This document shows positions 38,288 through 46,530 of a stretch of 64,000 bases of DNA, one piece after another; positions within the stretch are counted from its first letter, which is position 1, and each line of letters opens with the position of its first letter. This DNA comes from Bacteroidota bacterium (GTDB lineage Bacteria; Bacteroidota; Bacteroidia; NS11-12g; UBA955). The DNA lies in contig CAUJCT010000027.1 in NCBI GenBank assembly GCA_963169345.1, forward strand, positions 104,167 to 168,166, in the 5' to 3' direction. The position numbers and the translations under genes are program-made. The notes beneath the pieces are model-generated. The model was not told where the DNA came from. It made no database searches and was given only the letters and a program-made list of their open reading frames with translations.

Positions 38288-39205
38288 GGGAATTAGGGTG
38301 TAAAAATACGAGGAAAAAACATAAAAAGATAGAGATGGGCTGAAGGGCTGAAAAGCTGAAGAGCTGAAAGGCTAAATTGTGGTGCGGTAGAATGGGGAGT
38401 TGAGAGGAGGTGGAACGCAGAACTAGGAAAGAACACACAGAGTACGCAGAAGAGTTTTTGCATTTGACACGGCAGAGGTTTGCTTGCGCAAACGGAATTC
38501 GCGGATGAGGGGAAAGGCTGAAGAGCTGAAAGCTGAATGCTTCGCGCTGAAAGGCTGAATAGCTGAATTGTGTCGCGGTAGTGGGCTTCGCCGTTAAGTC
38601 GTTGAGTTGTTAAGTTGTTAAGTCGTATGGCCTATTGATAAACTATGCAATCTGGAAGTAAGACTCAAATCATCATTGTCGGTTCCGTAGGCGTCGTCGA
38701 TTCATCGCGACGCTTCAGAAATTAGAAGTCGTCGTCGTTACCTGTCATCCTCAGGCTGATCGCGACGCTCAACAAATGTTAAGTTGTTAAGTCGAAATGT
38801 CGTTAAGTCGTAGTGCTTGTCGATAAGCTTTAAGTATATACACAATCAAAGTCCTAGTCCCGTATGACACGGGACGACTCCCGTACTAAACGGGATAAAG
38901 GTTTCATTGAAAACAAAGCTAAAAAACTGAAAAGCTGAATTGTGTCATTAACTTAATTTTTACGTAATCTATCTGCGTAATCCCTCCGCTTTAGGCGGAC
39001 AGTTCGCTCAACTTTATGGAATCAAAACACAAAATTAAAATGAAGCTTGATACATACACAATCCATTATTTCTGCGCCATCTGCGTTAAAAAAACGAAAC
39101 TTATATGTCGCAGGGAGCTTAGGAGAGGTGGATCGCAGAACAAAGAAAAAACACTCAAACAATAAATTCAATCTACAATTTTCAAAGAAATGATTAACCA
39201 ATTAT
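38288..39205. repeat. Intergenic composite-repeat region 2
   Basis: No gene is supported. In order it holds five 8-bp GCTGAANN units (38339-38378), a minus-oriented core (about 38407-38506), more GCTGAA units, the TTGTGTCGCGGTAG block, TTAAGTCG modules at about 38594-38640 and 38779-38832, and a GTCGTCGATTCATCGCGACGC block (38693-38713) with a related copy at 38755. A CCCGTATGACACGGGACG inverted repeat is near 38860. Confidence 0.8.
38478..38493 (-). repeat. GNRA hairpin, core copy 2
   Basis: The minus-strand stem-loop GTTTGCGCAAGCAAAC is followed by CTCTGCCGTGTCAAA. Confidence 0.85.
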
Positions 39206-39237
39206 TTTGCATTGTACGTGTTTTTTACGTACATTTG
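39206..39237 (+). promoter_or_regulatory. Promoter and operator of the TacAT-type module
   Basis: A TTTG at 39206 and the -7 box TACATTTG at 39230-39237 fit the Bacteroidota promoter with a 24-base offset. Between and over them lies the inverted repeat TGTACGT-N7-ACGTACA (39213-39233), whose right arm overlaps the -7 box. This is a good binding site for the dimeric antitoxin. Confidence 0.6.
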
Positions 39238-39287
39238 TATTTCAAATGACAATATAACTTTTCAACTTTTAGAAAGATTAAATCAAG

Positions 39288-39611
39288 ATGGCAGTGATAG
39301 TTAACGATAGAATTGACATTCGCGTAAGTAAAAAACAAAAAGAACTTTTCCGATATGCCAGTGATGTTAGTGGATTTAAAAATCTAACTGAATTTGTTGT
39401 GTATTGTGTCAACAAAGAAGCCAATAAAATCATTATTGAAAATAATCAGATTTTAAAAAGTATTGAGGATAAAAAAATATTCATTAAGGCGATTCTAGAT
39501 GCTCCACAGCCAAATGCCAACTTAAAGAAAGCTCAATTAAATTATAATAAATTTAAATCATCAAATGAGGTTAAGGATAGAGGGATTGGAAAAAAAATTC
39601 GAAAAAAGTAA
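39288..39611 (+). CDS. DUF1778-type (TacA-like) antitoxin
   Basis: A 107-residue antitoxin. The N-terminus has the ribbon-helix-helix DNA-binding motif (NDRIDIRVSKKQKELFRYA, then SGFKNLTEFVVYCV), and the charged C-terminus would wrap the toxin. Family members repress their own promoter and neutralise a GNAT toxin. The toxin gene overlaps its 3' end by 47 bases, the usual arrangement, and an inverted-repeat operator lies upstream. Confidence 0.85.
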   Translation: MAVIVNDRIDIRVSKKQKELFRYASDVSGFKNLTEFVVYCVNKEANKIIIENNQILKSIEDKKIFIKAILDAPQPNANLKKAQLNYNKFKSSNEVKDRGIGKKIRKK

Positions 39612-40062
39612 TTTTGATTGTGGATATGCCTTGCTGAATGATTATCTGAAAAAGCAGGCAAGACAAAATGTTCAAAGAGATTTATCTGCATGTTTCGTTC
39701 TGCTTGATGATTCTGATGTTATAAAGGGTTATTACACTTTGTCGGCAAACTCCATTCAGCGCAATGAATTCCAGCCCGAATTAATTGTAAAATTGCCTGT
39801 CTCCTATTCGGAATTACCAACTATTTTATTGGGTCGACTCGCCCTTGATACCAGTATTAAAGGTCAAGGTTGGGGTGAAATCCTTTTAATGGATGCTTTA
39901 AACAGGTGTTATGACATTTCAATGAGTCTGGGTTCAATAGCAGTAGTAGTCGACCCAATTGATGAAAACGCCCAATCATTTTATAAAAAATACGGTTTCC
40001 TTCTTTTACCTGATTCAGGAAAAATGTTCATTGCAATGAAGACAATTGAGAAATTGTTCTGA
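39565..40062 (+). CDS. GNAT toxin (TacT-like)
   Basis: A 165-residue GNAT-fold acetyltransferase with the toxin-family opening FDCGYALLNDYLKKQARQN and the acetyl-CoA segment LLGRLALDTSIKGQGWGEILLMDAL, followed by VVDPIDENAQSFYKKYGF. Related toxins acetylate the amino group of charged tRNAs and stop translation. The ATG at 39565 lies inside the antitoxin gene; a later start would remove conserved residues. Confidence 0.88.
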   Translation: MRLRIEGLEKKFEKSNFDCGYALLNDYLKKQARQNVQRDLSACFVLLDDSDVIKGYYTLSANSIQRNEFQPELIVKLPVSYSELPTILLGRLALDTSIKGQGWGEILLMDALNRCYDISMSLGSIAVVVDPIDENAQSFYKKYGFLLLPDSGKMFIAMKTIEKLF

Positions 40063-40174
40063 ACTTCTAGCTATAATTAGCAAGTTATAATTCTGGTTTG
40101 ATAGTATACCAAAGTGCGCTTCCTCTGCTTTTATCTTCAAACAAAAACCAAACTTATTTGTCCTTTTATACATC

Positions 40175-40312
40175 ATGCATGGTGTAAAAAAAGAAAATCT
40201 ACCATTCAAAATATGTCCGGTTTGCAATCGCCCTTTTACCTGGAGAAAAAAATGGGCCTTGAACTGGGCATCTGTTCAATATTGTAGCAAACGTTGCAGC
40301 ACCTCAAAATGA
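40175..40312 (+). CDS. DUF2256 small zinc-ribbon-like protein
   Basis: A 45-residue protein with [18 protein letters not shown] and YCSKRC, giving four cysteines (14, 17, 37, 41) arranged as a zinc knuckle. DUF2256 proteins are regularly encoded next to cryptochrome/photolyase-family genes. Here the stop codon overlaps the photolyase ATG (ATGA), so the two are coupled. The function is unknown. Confidence 0.85.
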   Translation: MHGVKKENLPFKICPVCNRPFTWRKKWALNWASVQYCSKRCSTSK

Positions 40313-41814
40313 AAACAAAAACGCTTCTGCTCGTTTTTCCCAATCACTTGTTTAAACAGCATCCTGGTCTGTCGCAAGCGGATGAAATAGTGCTTATTGA
40401 AGAATGGTTGTTCTTTAAGCAATATCCTTTTCACAAAAGCAAACTGGCTTATCACCGGGCTTGTATGAAAGCCTATGAATCTTTCCTGAAAGCTTCTGGA
40501 TTCAATTGCAAATACATCGAAAGCCATCATGATAACTCAGATATCCGTGCCTTTATATCTCAACTTAATAGTTCCACCAAACTCTTGTTTGCCGACCCTA
40601 GCGATGATTGGCTGGAGAAACGGATTGTTACTTCATGTCAGCAACACAAGATAGAGTTCGAATCGCTTAACAGTCCGCAATTTTTAAACTCTAAAGAGGA
40701 ACTTCTGCATTATCAGAGCACACATAAACGTTTGTTTCAAACCGATTTTTATATCCTCCAAAGAAAGCAACGCAACATATTAATCGATTCGAAACAACAG
40801 CCTATTGGTGGTAAATGGAGCTTCGACCACGACAATCGCGCCCGCTATCCTAAAGGAAAAACACCTCCTGTGGTAGCATCGAATTTTGAATCGACTTATA
40901 CCAAAGAAGCTCGGGTCTACATCGACCAGCATTTCGGAGAAAATCCGGGTCATTATAACAAACTGCATTGGTACCCGCACACCTTCGAACAAGCTGATAT
41001 TTGGCTGGATGAATTTATAGTAAAGCGACTCCCCGAATTTGGTTTATACGAAGATGCCATCGTCGCACAAGCTGAGCTGCTTCACCACAGTTTACTTACT
41101 CCTGCTTTAAACTGCGGACTCTTAACGCCCAAACAAATCTTAGAGCGCGTCTTAAAAGCCTACGAAAATAATCCAGATATCCCTTTGAATTCAGTTGAAG
41201 GATTTATTCGTCAAATCATTGGCTGGAGAGAATTCATTCGACTGGTATACATCTGCAAAGGCCGAGAAGAAAGAACTAAAAACTTTTGGGAATTCAAACG
41301 CCCTATCCCATTGTCATTCTGGAATGGCACAACCGGTATTAGGCCAATCGACCTAAGTATAAAAAAAGTACTTCAGAATGCCTATTGTCATCATATTGAG
41401 CGCTTGATGGTACTTGGAAACTTTATGTTGTTATGCGAGTTTGATCCGGATGAAGTGTACCGCTGGTTCATGGTGATGTATATCGATGCCTACGATTGGG
41501 TGATGGTACCCAATGTATATGGGATGAGTCAATTTGCAGACGGCGGTTTAATGGCTACTAAGCCCTATATCAGCGGAAGCAACTATCTCAAAAAAATGAG
41601 TGATTATGAGACAGGTAAATGGACAGAAATCTGGGATGGCTTGTTTTGGCGTTTTATCAGTCAACACAGAACTTACTTTTCTTCTAATCCCCGACTATCC
41701 ATGATGCTCAGGACCTGGGATAAGATGGATACTAAAAAACAGAATCAGCATTTAGCGTATGCGCAAGCCTTTTTAGAACAACTTAGTGTTGACTCATCAG
41801 AGAAGAATCTGTGA
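40309..41814 (+). CDS. Cryptochrome/photolyase family protein (FeS-BCP-like)
   Basis: A 501-residue FAD-dependent photolyase-like protein of the bacterial cryptochrome/(6-4) photolyase clade. The N-terminal Rossmann domain starts [13 protein letters not shown], then [15 protein letters not shown], the FAD region IGWREFIRL, and [15 protein letters not shown] with [23 protein letters not shown]. In PhrB-type members a 4Fe-4S cluster is held partly by a C-terminal cysteine group after MSDY; here that segment reads [20 protein letters not shown] and has no cysteine. It is coupled to the DUF2256 gene, and its 3' end overlaps the convergent TetR gene by 32 bases. Confidence 0.9.
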   Translation: MKTKTLLLVFPNHLFKQHPGLSQADEIVLIEEWLFFKQYPFHKSKLAYHRACMKAYESFLKASGFNCKYIESHHDNSDIRAFISQLNSSTKLLFADPSDDWLEKRIVTSCQQHKIEFESLNSPQFLNSKEELLHYQSTHKRLFQTDFYILQRKQRNILIDSKQQPIGGKWSFDHDNRARYPKGKTPPVVASNFESTYTKEARVYIDQHFGENPGHYNKLHWYPHTFEQADIWLDEFIVKRLPEFGLYEDAIVAQAELLHHSLLTPALNCGLLTPKQILERVLKAYENNPDIPLNSVEGFIRQIIGWREFIRLVYICKGREERTKNFWEFKRPIPLSFWNGTTGIRPIDLSIKKVLQNAYCHHIERLMVLGNFMLLCEFDPDEVYRWFMVMYIDAYDWVMVPNVYGMSQFADGGLMATKPYISGSNYLKKMSDYETGKWTEIWDGLFWRFISQHRTYFSSNPRLSMMLRTWDKMDTKKQNQHLAYAQAFLEQLSVDSSEKNL

Positions 41815-42382
41815 GATAAGGTTTGAGTAGATTATTGACATAATGAACATAGGCTTTTCTCAGGGCTGCATTAGGTTTCATGGAGGGGTCGGCCTGAATA
41901 AAGAACATCGTACGCATGGCACCACTAAGTTCCATGATGTAGTTGAGGTCGTCGTCGTTTAAATCTTCGCGTAATACTTCCTGAGCTTTAAGAAATCTGA
42001 GCACACCAATCAGGGCTTCTTTTCTCATAGCGTTGGAGGCATCAATCTTTTTGGACAATTCAGGGAATGTTCTTCTTATTTCGATATAATCTTTAAAAAG
42101 GAAGATATACTTAACCGAAAGTTCGAAAGTCAACTCAGGTGCCTTTAAAATAGCGCTCAACAAATCGTTTTGCACCTGCATATCGGCAGAGATTTCATCC
42201 AGTTCAGACAGCATATCTCTGTAAAGTTCTTCAACGAGCGCTTCTTTATTAGGGAAGTGATAAGTGATATTGCCATAGCTTTTTTTCAATTTTGCAGCCA
42301 CATCTCTCAGCGTAACGCCCTGAATTCCCAATCGGTTAAACATGCGTAAAGCGGTATGTTTGATGCTGTCTCTGGTTTTCAC
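41783..42382 (-). CDS. TetR-family transcriptional regulator
   Basis: A 199-residue regulator with an N-terminal TetR helix-turn-helix (ALRMFNRLGIQGVTLRDVAAKL, then YGNITYHFPNKEALV). The C-terminal ligand domain is not assignable. The start is GTG 42382, since the next Met would cut into the DNA-binding domain. The choice is supported by a TACCTTTG -7 box six bases upstream. Its 3' end overlaps the photolyase gene by 32 bases. Confidence 0.9.
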   Translation of the reverse strand: MKTRDSIKHTALRMFNRLGIQGVTLRDVAAKLKKSYGNITYHFPNKEALVEELYRDMLSELDEISADMQVQNDLLSAILKAPELTFELSVKYIFLFKDYIEIRRTFPELSKKIDASNAMRKEALIGVLRFLKAQEVLREDLNDDDLNYIMELSGAMRTMFFIQADPSMKPNAALRKAYVHYVNNLLKPYLTDSSLMSQH

Positions 42383-42387
42383 TGCCG

Positions 42388-42395
42388 CAAAGGTA
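42388..42395 (-). promoter_or_regulatory. -7 box of the TetR gene
   Basis: TACCTTTG matches TAnnTTTG and ends five bases before the GTG, implying a leaderless message. Confidence 0.5.
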
Positions 42396-42540
42396 AGAAT
42401 AAGACCGTAAAGTTTGAATTGTTGAAATTATAAGTTGTGAAAGCAAAAAGTTGTTGAGTCGTTAAGTTGTTAAGTCGTTAAGTCGTAGAGCTTGTCGATA
42501 GATTTTAAATTAATCCGCAATCCAGTTTCAGCGTATTCCA

Positions 42541-42556
42541 GTTTGCGTAAGCAAAT
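42541..42556 (+). repeat. GNRA hairpin, core copy 3
   Basis: GTTTGCGTAAGCAAAT has the loop GTAA; its terminal G-T would be a G-U pair in RNA. ATTGGCCGTGTCAAA follows. Confidence 0.8.
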
Positions 42557-43009
42557 CATTGGCCGTGTCAAATGCCCATTCCTTTTCTGCGGTTTCTGCG
42601 TGTTATTTCCTTGTTCTGCGATCTACCAACGCTCAACTCCCCATTCCACAGTCATCATCACAAGGACTCACTTCAGCTTTTCCCACGACATAATAGTTTC
42701 GTTCTTTAACGCAGATATCGCAGAATTATAAATAGTCCTTTTTTAAATTATAGTTTAAATCAATAGATTCATTTTTTTTCGAACTTTCCGCCTTAGGCGG
42801 AGGGATGGCACTGAAAGATTCGCAGATGATTGTGGGCTATCTTAAAAGATTTGGGGATAGCTCAAATATATTTTGGAAAACTAAAGTTCTGCTCATTTCT
42901 GCGTTAAAAAAATGTCCTTATTATTAGTATTCCGAAATCTCCATTGATCAGATAATTCTACCGCGACACAATTCAGCTTTTCCGCCTTTCCCCTCATCCG
43001 CGTATTCCA

Positions 43010-43025
43010 GTTTGCGCAAGCAAAC
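43010..43025 (+). repeat. GNRA hairpin, core copy 4
   Basis: GTTTGCGCAAGCAAAC has the loop GCAA and is followed by CCGTGCCGTGTCAA. Confidence 0.85.
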
Positions 43026-43129
43026 CCGTGCCGTGTCAATCCCGTACCTACGGAAATAAAATTTCTGTGTTTTTAGCGTTTTCCGCCACAATTCTGCGAT
43101 CTACCTCACGTTAGCATCAGCGTATTCCA

Positions 43130-43145
43130 GTTTGCGTAAGCAAAC
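43130..43145 (+). repeat. GNRA hairpin, core copy 5
   Basis: GTTTGCGTAAGCAAAC has the loop GTAA and is followed by CAATTGCCGTGTAAA. Confidence 0.85.
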
Positions 43146-43410
43146 CAATTGCCGTGTAAAGGTTAAAAATCTTTTCTGTGTGTTCTGCGTGTTCTTTCCC
43201 AGTTCTGCGTTCTACCAACACACTACTCCCCTTTACACTATCATCAATCCAACCATTCACCCCCACGACTTAACGACATTTCAACTTAACGACTTAACAG
43301 CAAAGCCCTCTACCACGACACAATTCAGCTTTTCAGCCCTTCAGCAATTCAGCTATTCAACAATTCAGCTTTTCCCAACCCTAAAATTCATCCAAAAATA
43401 ATTTAGTCCA

Positions 43411-43445
43411 TTTGACCTAATTTTTCAAAATTGCCCTTATATTTG
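43411..43445 (+). promoter_or_regulatory. Promoter of the alpha/beta hydrolase gene
   Basis: TTTG at 43411 and the -7 box TATATTTG at 43438-43445 are about 26 bases apart, a good Bacteroidota promoter, with the ATG 26 bases further. The motif TTTAGTCCATTTGACCTAAT overlaps the -33 box and recurs nearly unchanged at 48935. Confidence 0.6.
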
Positions 43446-43471
43446 CAAGGTCAAACAAACATTCAAATATT

Positions 43472-44338
43472 ATGAGTTTATATAAAAATGAAGCGACTAA
43501 AACAGAAGTCATGCGTTTATACGATGCCAAACTAGCCGCTTGTGGTTTTAGTGAATACGAAGATAAATATGTCGACACCGAATTCGGTCGCTCGCATGTG
43601 GTTATAACCGGCGATAGAAACTTACCGCCTCTCGTCGTATTTCACGGTATCAATGCCGGTGCACCTATGGCTTTAGAAGCTATTCAACATCTTAGAACAC
43701 AATATTGTTTATACGGTGTTGACACCATTGGTCAGGCTACTAAAAGCGCCGAAAACCGATTACCCATGCAAGGTGATGCCTATGGCAAGTGGATATGCCA
43801 GACCTTAGATGGTTTGGGCATGAATCAAGTAACGGTTTGTGCTATTTCTTATGGTGCATTTATCCTTCAGAAACTCATGCAGTATCAACCTGAGCGACTC
43901 CAAAAAGCCATATTTGTTGTGCCTTCTGGTTTTGTATCCGGTAGTTTCTGGCGCTCCATGAAAGAACTGAGCTGGCCTTTGATGAAGTTTCTGAGAAGTA
44001 AAAAAGAGTCTGATTTAAAGCAATTCTTAAATGCTTTTTACGTTGACTCTGACCCTCATTTCTATGAATTGCAAAAAGCCTTGCTCCTGGGTTTTAAAAT
44101 GGACTACCGCAAACCTGTATTGGTAAAAGACGGAGCCATGAATAAAGTTAAATGTCCTGTTTATGTTATGGTTTCCGACGATGATATTTTCTTTCCGGGT
44201 GACAAAACATTGGTTCGCTGTAAACAACTCTTCACCAACCTTAGGGATATTTACACATTGAAAAACTCGAAACACATTCCAAGTATTTCAAGATACGATG
44301 AAATCGAAACCAAGATCAGTCAATGGCTCCGAGACTGA
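43472..44338 (+). CDS. Alpha/beta hydrolase
   Basis: A 288-residue cytoplasmic alpha/beta hydrolase. The oxyanion region is VVFHGINAG, the nucleophile elbow is AISYGAF (Ala replaces the first Gly of GxSxG), the acid is in VSDDDIFFPGD and the histidine in NSKHIPS. The substrate is unknown. It stands 277 bases before the adenylation-domain gene; that gap holds only AT-rich sequence and a TATTTTCG -7-like box near 44530. Confidence 0.88.
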   Translation: MSLYKNEATKTEVMRLYDAKLAACGFSEYEDKYVDTEFGRSHVVITGDRNLPPLVVFHGINAGAPMALEAIQHLRTQYCLYGVDTIGQATKSAENRLPMQGDAYGKWICQTLDGLGMNQVTVCAISYGAFILQKLMQYQPERLQKAIFVVPSGFVSGSFWRSMKELSWPLMKFLRSKKESDLKQFLNAFYVDSDPHFYELQKALLLGFKMDYRKPVLVKDGAMNKVKCPVYVMVSDDDIFFPGDKTLVRCKQLFTNLRDIYTLKNSKHIPSISRYDEIETKISQWLRD

Positions 44339-44615
44339 TTTTCTACAACTTCGTTGGATGTTTTCAGCAAAGACTTAAACAGAAAAATGAGTAAAAAATA
44401 CTACACTTTTAATTGTTTTACCAAAATCGACAAACATTAAACTCATTTTATAACGCTGATTACCTATCAGTTAAGTCCAATTGATGTAAAATTAACAGCA
44501 TAAAAATTGACTAATGCGCCAAACTTGTGCTATTTTCGCATTCCAGAAGAGGAAAGAAAACACACTATTTCATTGCAACTACCGTGAAATATACTAGACT
44601 AAACATTACACAGAT

Positions 44616-46454
44616 ATGCACATTGGCTATGAACACACATGGCAGGCTAAAACACCTGTCAGCGAGAAATTGCACAGCCTATTCGAATTAAGCGCCAAAA
44701 AACATCCCGACCACACAGCATTAGTTTTCAGAAATGAAAGCCTTACTTTCAAAGAACTGAATGAAAAGGCCGACAATCTTTGTCATGCCATTTTAAACTG
44801 GGCTTATTACGACGATGTGATTGGTGTCAGCGCTACCCCAAGTATGGATATGGTAGTGGCTGTATTGGCCATACTTAAATCAGGCAAGGCTTTTATGCCC
44901 ATCGACCCGAAAGCTTCTTTACAAAGAAATGCTCAGATTGTCTCTGATTCCAATGTCAACTTTGTTTTGGCTAAGGAACAGGAGTATGAAACATTTGCCG
45001 GACTTGGGCTTAAAATTATTATGTCGGATGTCGAACGCAATTACAGAACCATCAATGAAAAAAGAGTAGGTCAAATGGCCTATTTAATGTATACATCCGG
45101 CTCTACCTGCAAACCTAAAGGTGTCAAGGTAGAACACAAAGCTATTGTGCACTATCTGCAAAATGCCATAGAAGCTTATTCTGAGAGTGAACTTCACCAG
45201 TCAGGTTCATTCCTGCAATTGTCACTGACATTTGATGCTGCACTTACCTCTTTGTTTGTTCCATTGCTGACAGGTAAGACTCTGGTGATTGCTGAAAGCA
45301 CATCTTCTAAAACATTTGAAGATAAAAATTTTAAAGCATTTGCACCTTATGACTTTTTAAAGTTGACACCCCTGCAGTTCAACTGGCTCGAAAAAGCCAT
45401 ACAAAACGATCGTCAAAGTGTATGTAAACATTTAGTTGTTGGAGGAGAAAATTTGCATTATAGACATTTTGCATTTCTGCACCAACTGCAACATGATACG
45501 GATATCATCAACGAATATGGTCCAACCGAAACCACCGTTGGCTGCATGATGCACCGCATTTCTCTTCATCAATTTAAGGAAGTCAGCGCTTTGGGAATAC
45601 CCATTGGAAAAGCCATGAAGGGCAATGAAATTCTCATACTCAACGAGCAGATGCAAATGATTGGTCCGGGCGAAACTGGTGAAATTTATATAGGAGGGCC
45701 ACAACTGAGTGCCGGGTATCTGATGCGTCCTGAATTGAATGAAAAACTTTTTGTAACACATCCTTTCGAAGAAGATAAAAAGTTATTTAAAACTGGAGAC
45801 AAAGTCGTCATTAATGATGATGGCTCGGCTATATATCTCGACCGCATGGAAAACATACTTCAGCATGATGGTCAGCACATCGACTTCAATCAGATTGAAT
45901 GGGAGATATCCCAATTACCTGGAATTAAACAATGTGAAGTTGTGTGCAAGGAAGTCAAAGGACAAAATCGTTTATTGGCATATATATTACCCGATGACGC
46001 AGGACTTGATCTCGAATCCATTCCACAGTTGTTGTCATTAAAATTGCGTTCGGAATGGATGCCACAAAAGTTTATAGTTTTACAGGACTGGCCTTATACT
46101 GCACATGGAAAGCTCAATAAACACGCCCTGCCATTGCCGGCATGCGAACGTCACAGACAGACGGAGAAACGCTATCCAAAAACCAAAATCGAAAAGCAGA
46201 TTGCAGATATATGGTGTCAGTTGTTAAAGCTCAATGAAGCAGATCTCGATACAGGATTCTTTGAATTGGGAGGTAATCATTTATTAGCCGATCAAATGTT
46301 GAGAGTCTTGTATAAAAAATTCCATTATAAACTCGATTTGTCAACTGTCTACAGGTGTTCAAGCATTTCCTGTCTGGCCGTTGAACTCGAAGCTCAAATC
46401 AAGCAACGCAAGGTGCACAAGGTTTCAGAAACCAAACGTGCAGCCGCAGTATGA
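44616..46454 (+). CDS. Stand-alone adenylation-carrier (NRPS-like) protein with defective carrier site
   Basis: A 612-residue protein with an adenylation domain (about 20-500) and a carrier domain (about 520-600). Core motifs seen are YTSGSTCKPKG (Cys replaces the second Gly), LTFDAALT with the amine-binding Asp, NEYGPTETT, KTGD and the A10 lysine in HGKLNK. The A8 loop YLDRMENILQHDG is divergent. In the carrier domain the usual GGHS reads GGNH, with His555 where the phosphopantetheine-bearing serine should be, so it should not be loadable. No condensation or thioesterase domain is nearby. It may be a regulatory or amino-acid-activating relic. A terminator follows. Confidence 0.85.
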   Translation: MHIGYEHTWQAKTPVSEKLHSLFELSAKKHPDHTALVFRNESLTFKELNEKADNLCHAILNWAYYDDVIGVSATPSMDMVVAVLAILKSGKAFMPIDPKASLQRNAQIVSDSNVNFVLAKEQEYETFAGLGLKIIMSDVERNYRTINEKRVGQMAYLMYTSGSTCKPKGVKVEHKAIVHYLQNAIEAYSESELHQSGSFLQLSLTFDAALTSLFVPLLTGKTLVIAESTSSKTFEDKNFKAFAPYDFLKLTPLQFNWLEKAIQNDRQSVCKHLVVGGENLHYRHFAFLHQLQHDTDIINEYGPTETTVGCMMHRISLHQFKEVSALGIPIGKAMKGNEILILNEQMQMIGPGETGEIYIGGPQLSAGYLMRPELNEKLFVTHPFEEDKKLFKTGDKVVINDDGSAIYLDRMENILQHDGQHIDFNQIEWEISQLPGIKQCEVVCKEVKGQNRLLAYILPDDAGLDLESIPQLLSLKLRSEWMPQKFIVLQDWPYTAHGKLNKHALPLPACERHRQTEKRYPKTKIEKQIADIWCQLLKLNEADLDTGFFELGGNHLLADQMLRVLYKKFHYKLDLSTVYRCSSISCLAVELEAQIKQRKVHKVSETKRAAAV

Positions 46455-46487
46455 TATATTGAAATTTCTGATTGATTCATTTTTCGG

Positions 46488-46520
46488 GAACCATTTGTTA
46501 AGGCAAATGGTTCTTTTTTT
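46488..46520 (+). terminator. Rho-independent terminator after the adenylation gene
   Basis: GAACCATTTG and CAAATGGTTC are perfect 10-bp arms around TTAAGG, followed by seven T. Confidence 0.92.
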
Positions 46521-46530
46521 GAGACCAGCT

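Larger units (their letters stand above)
42396..43400. repeat. Intergenic composite-repeat region 3
   Basis: No gene is supported; short frames here are translations of the repeat. It contains a TTAAGTCG module (42452-42506), three plus-oriented cores (about 42514-42627, 42996-43107 and 43117-43213), the TTTAACGCAGATATCGCAGA block, CCGCCTTAGGCGGAGGG (42789-42805, a palindrome), and at the right an inverse TTAAGTCG module and inverse GCTGAA units. Confidence 0.8.

Noticed and set aside
40063..40174. Possible gene between the GNAT toxin and DUF2256
   Set aside because: No frame of useful length; probably the promoter region of the DUF2256-photolyase pair.
42492..43401. Short frames at 42492-42731 and 43132-43401 with similar protein translations
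   Set aside because: Their similarity comes from the repeated core DNA; they run through the hairpin, start at non-homologous places and lack ribosome sites.
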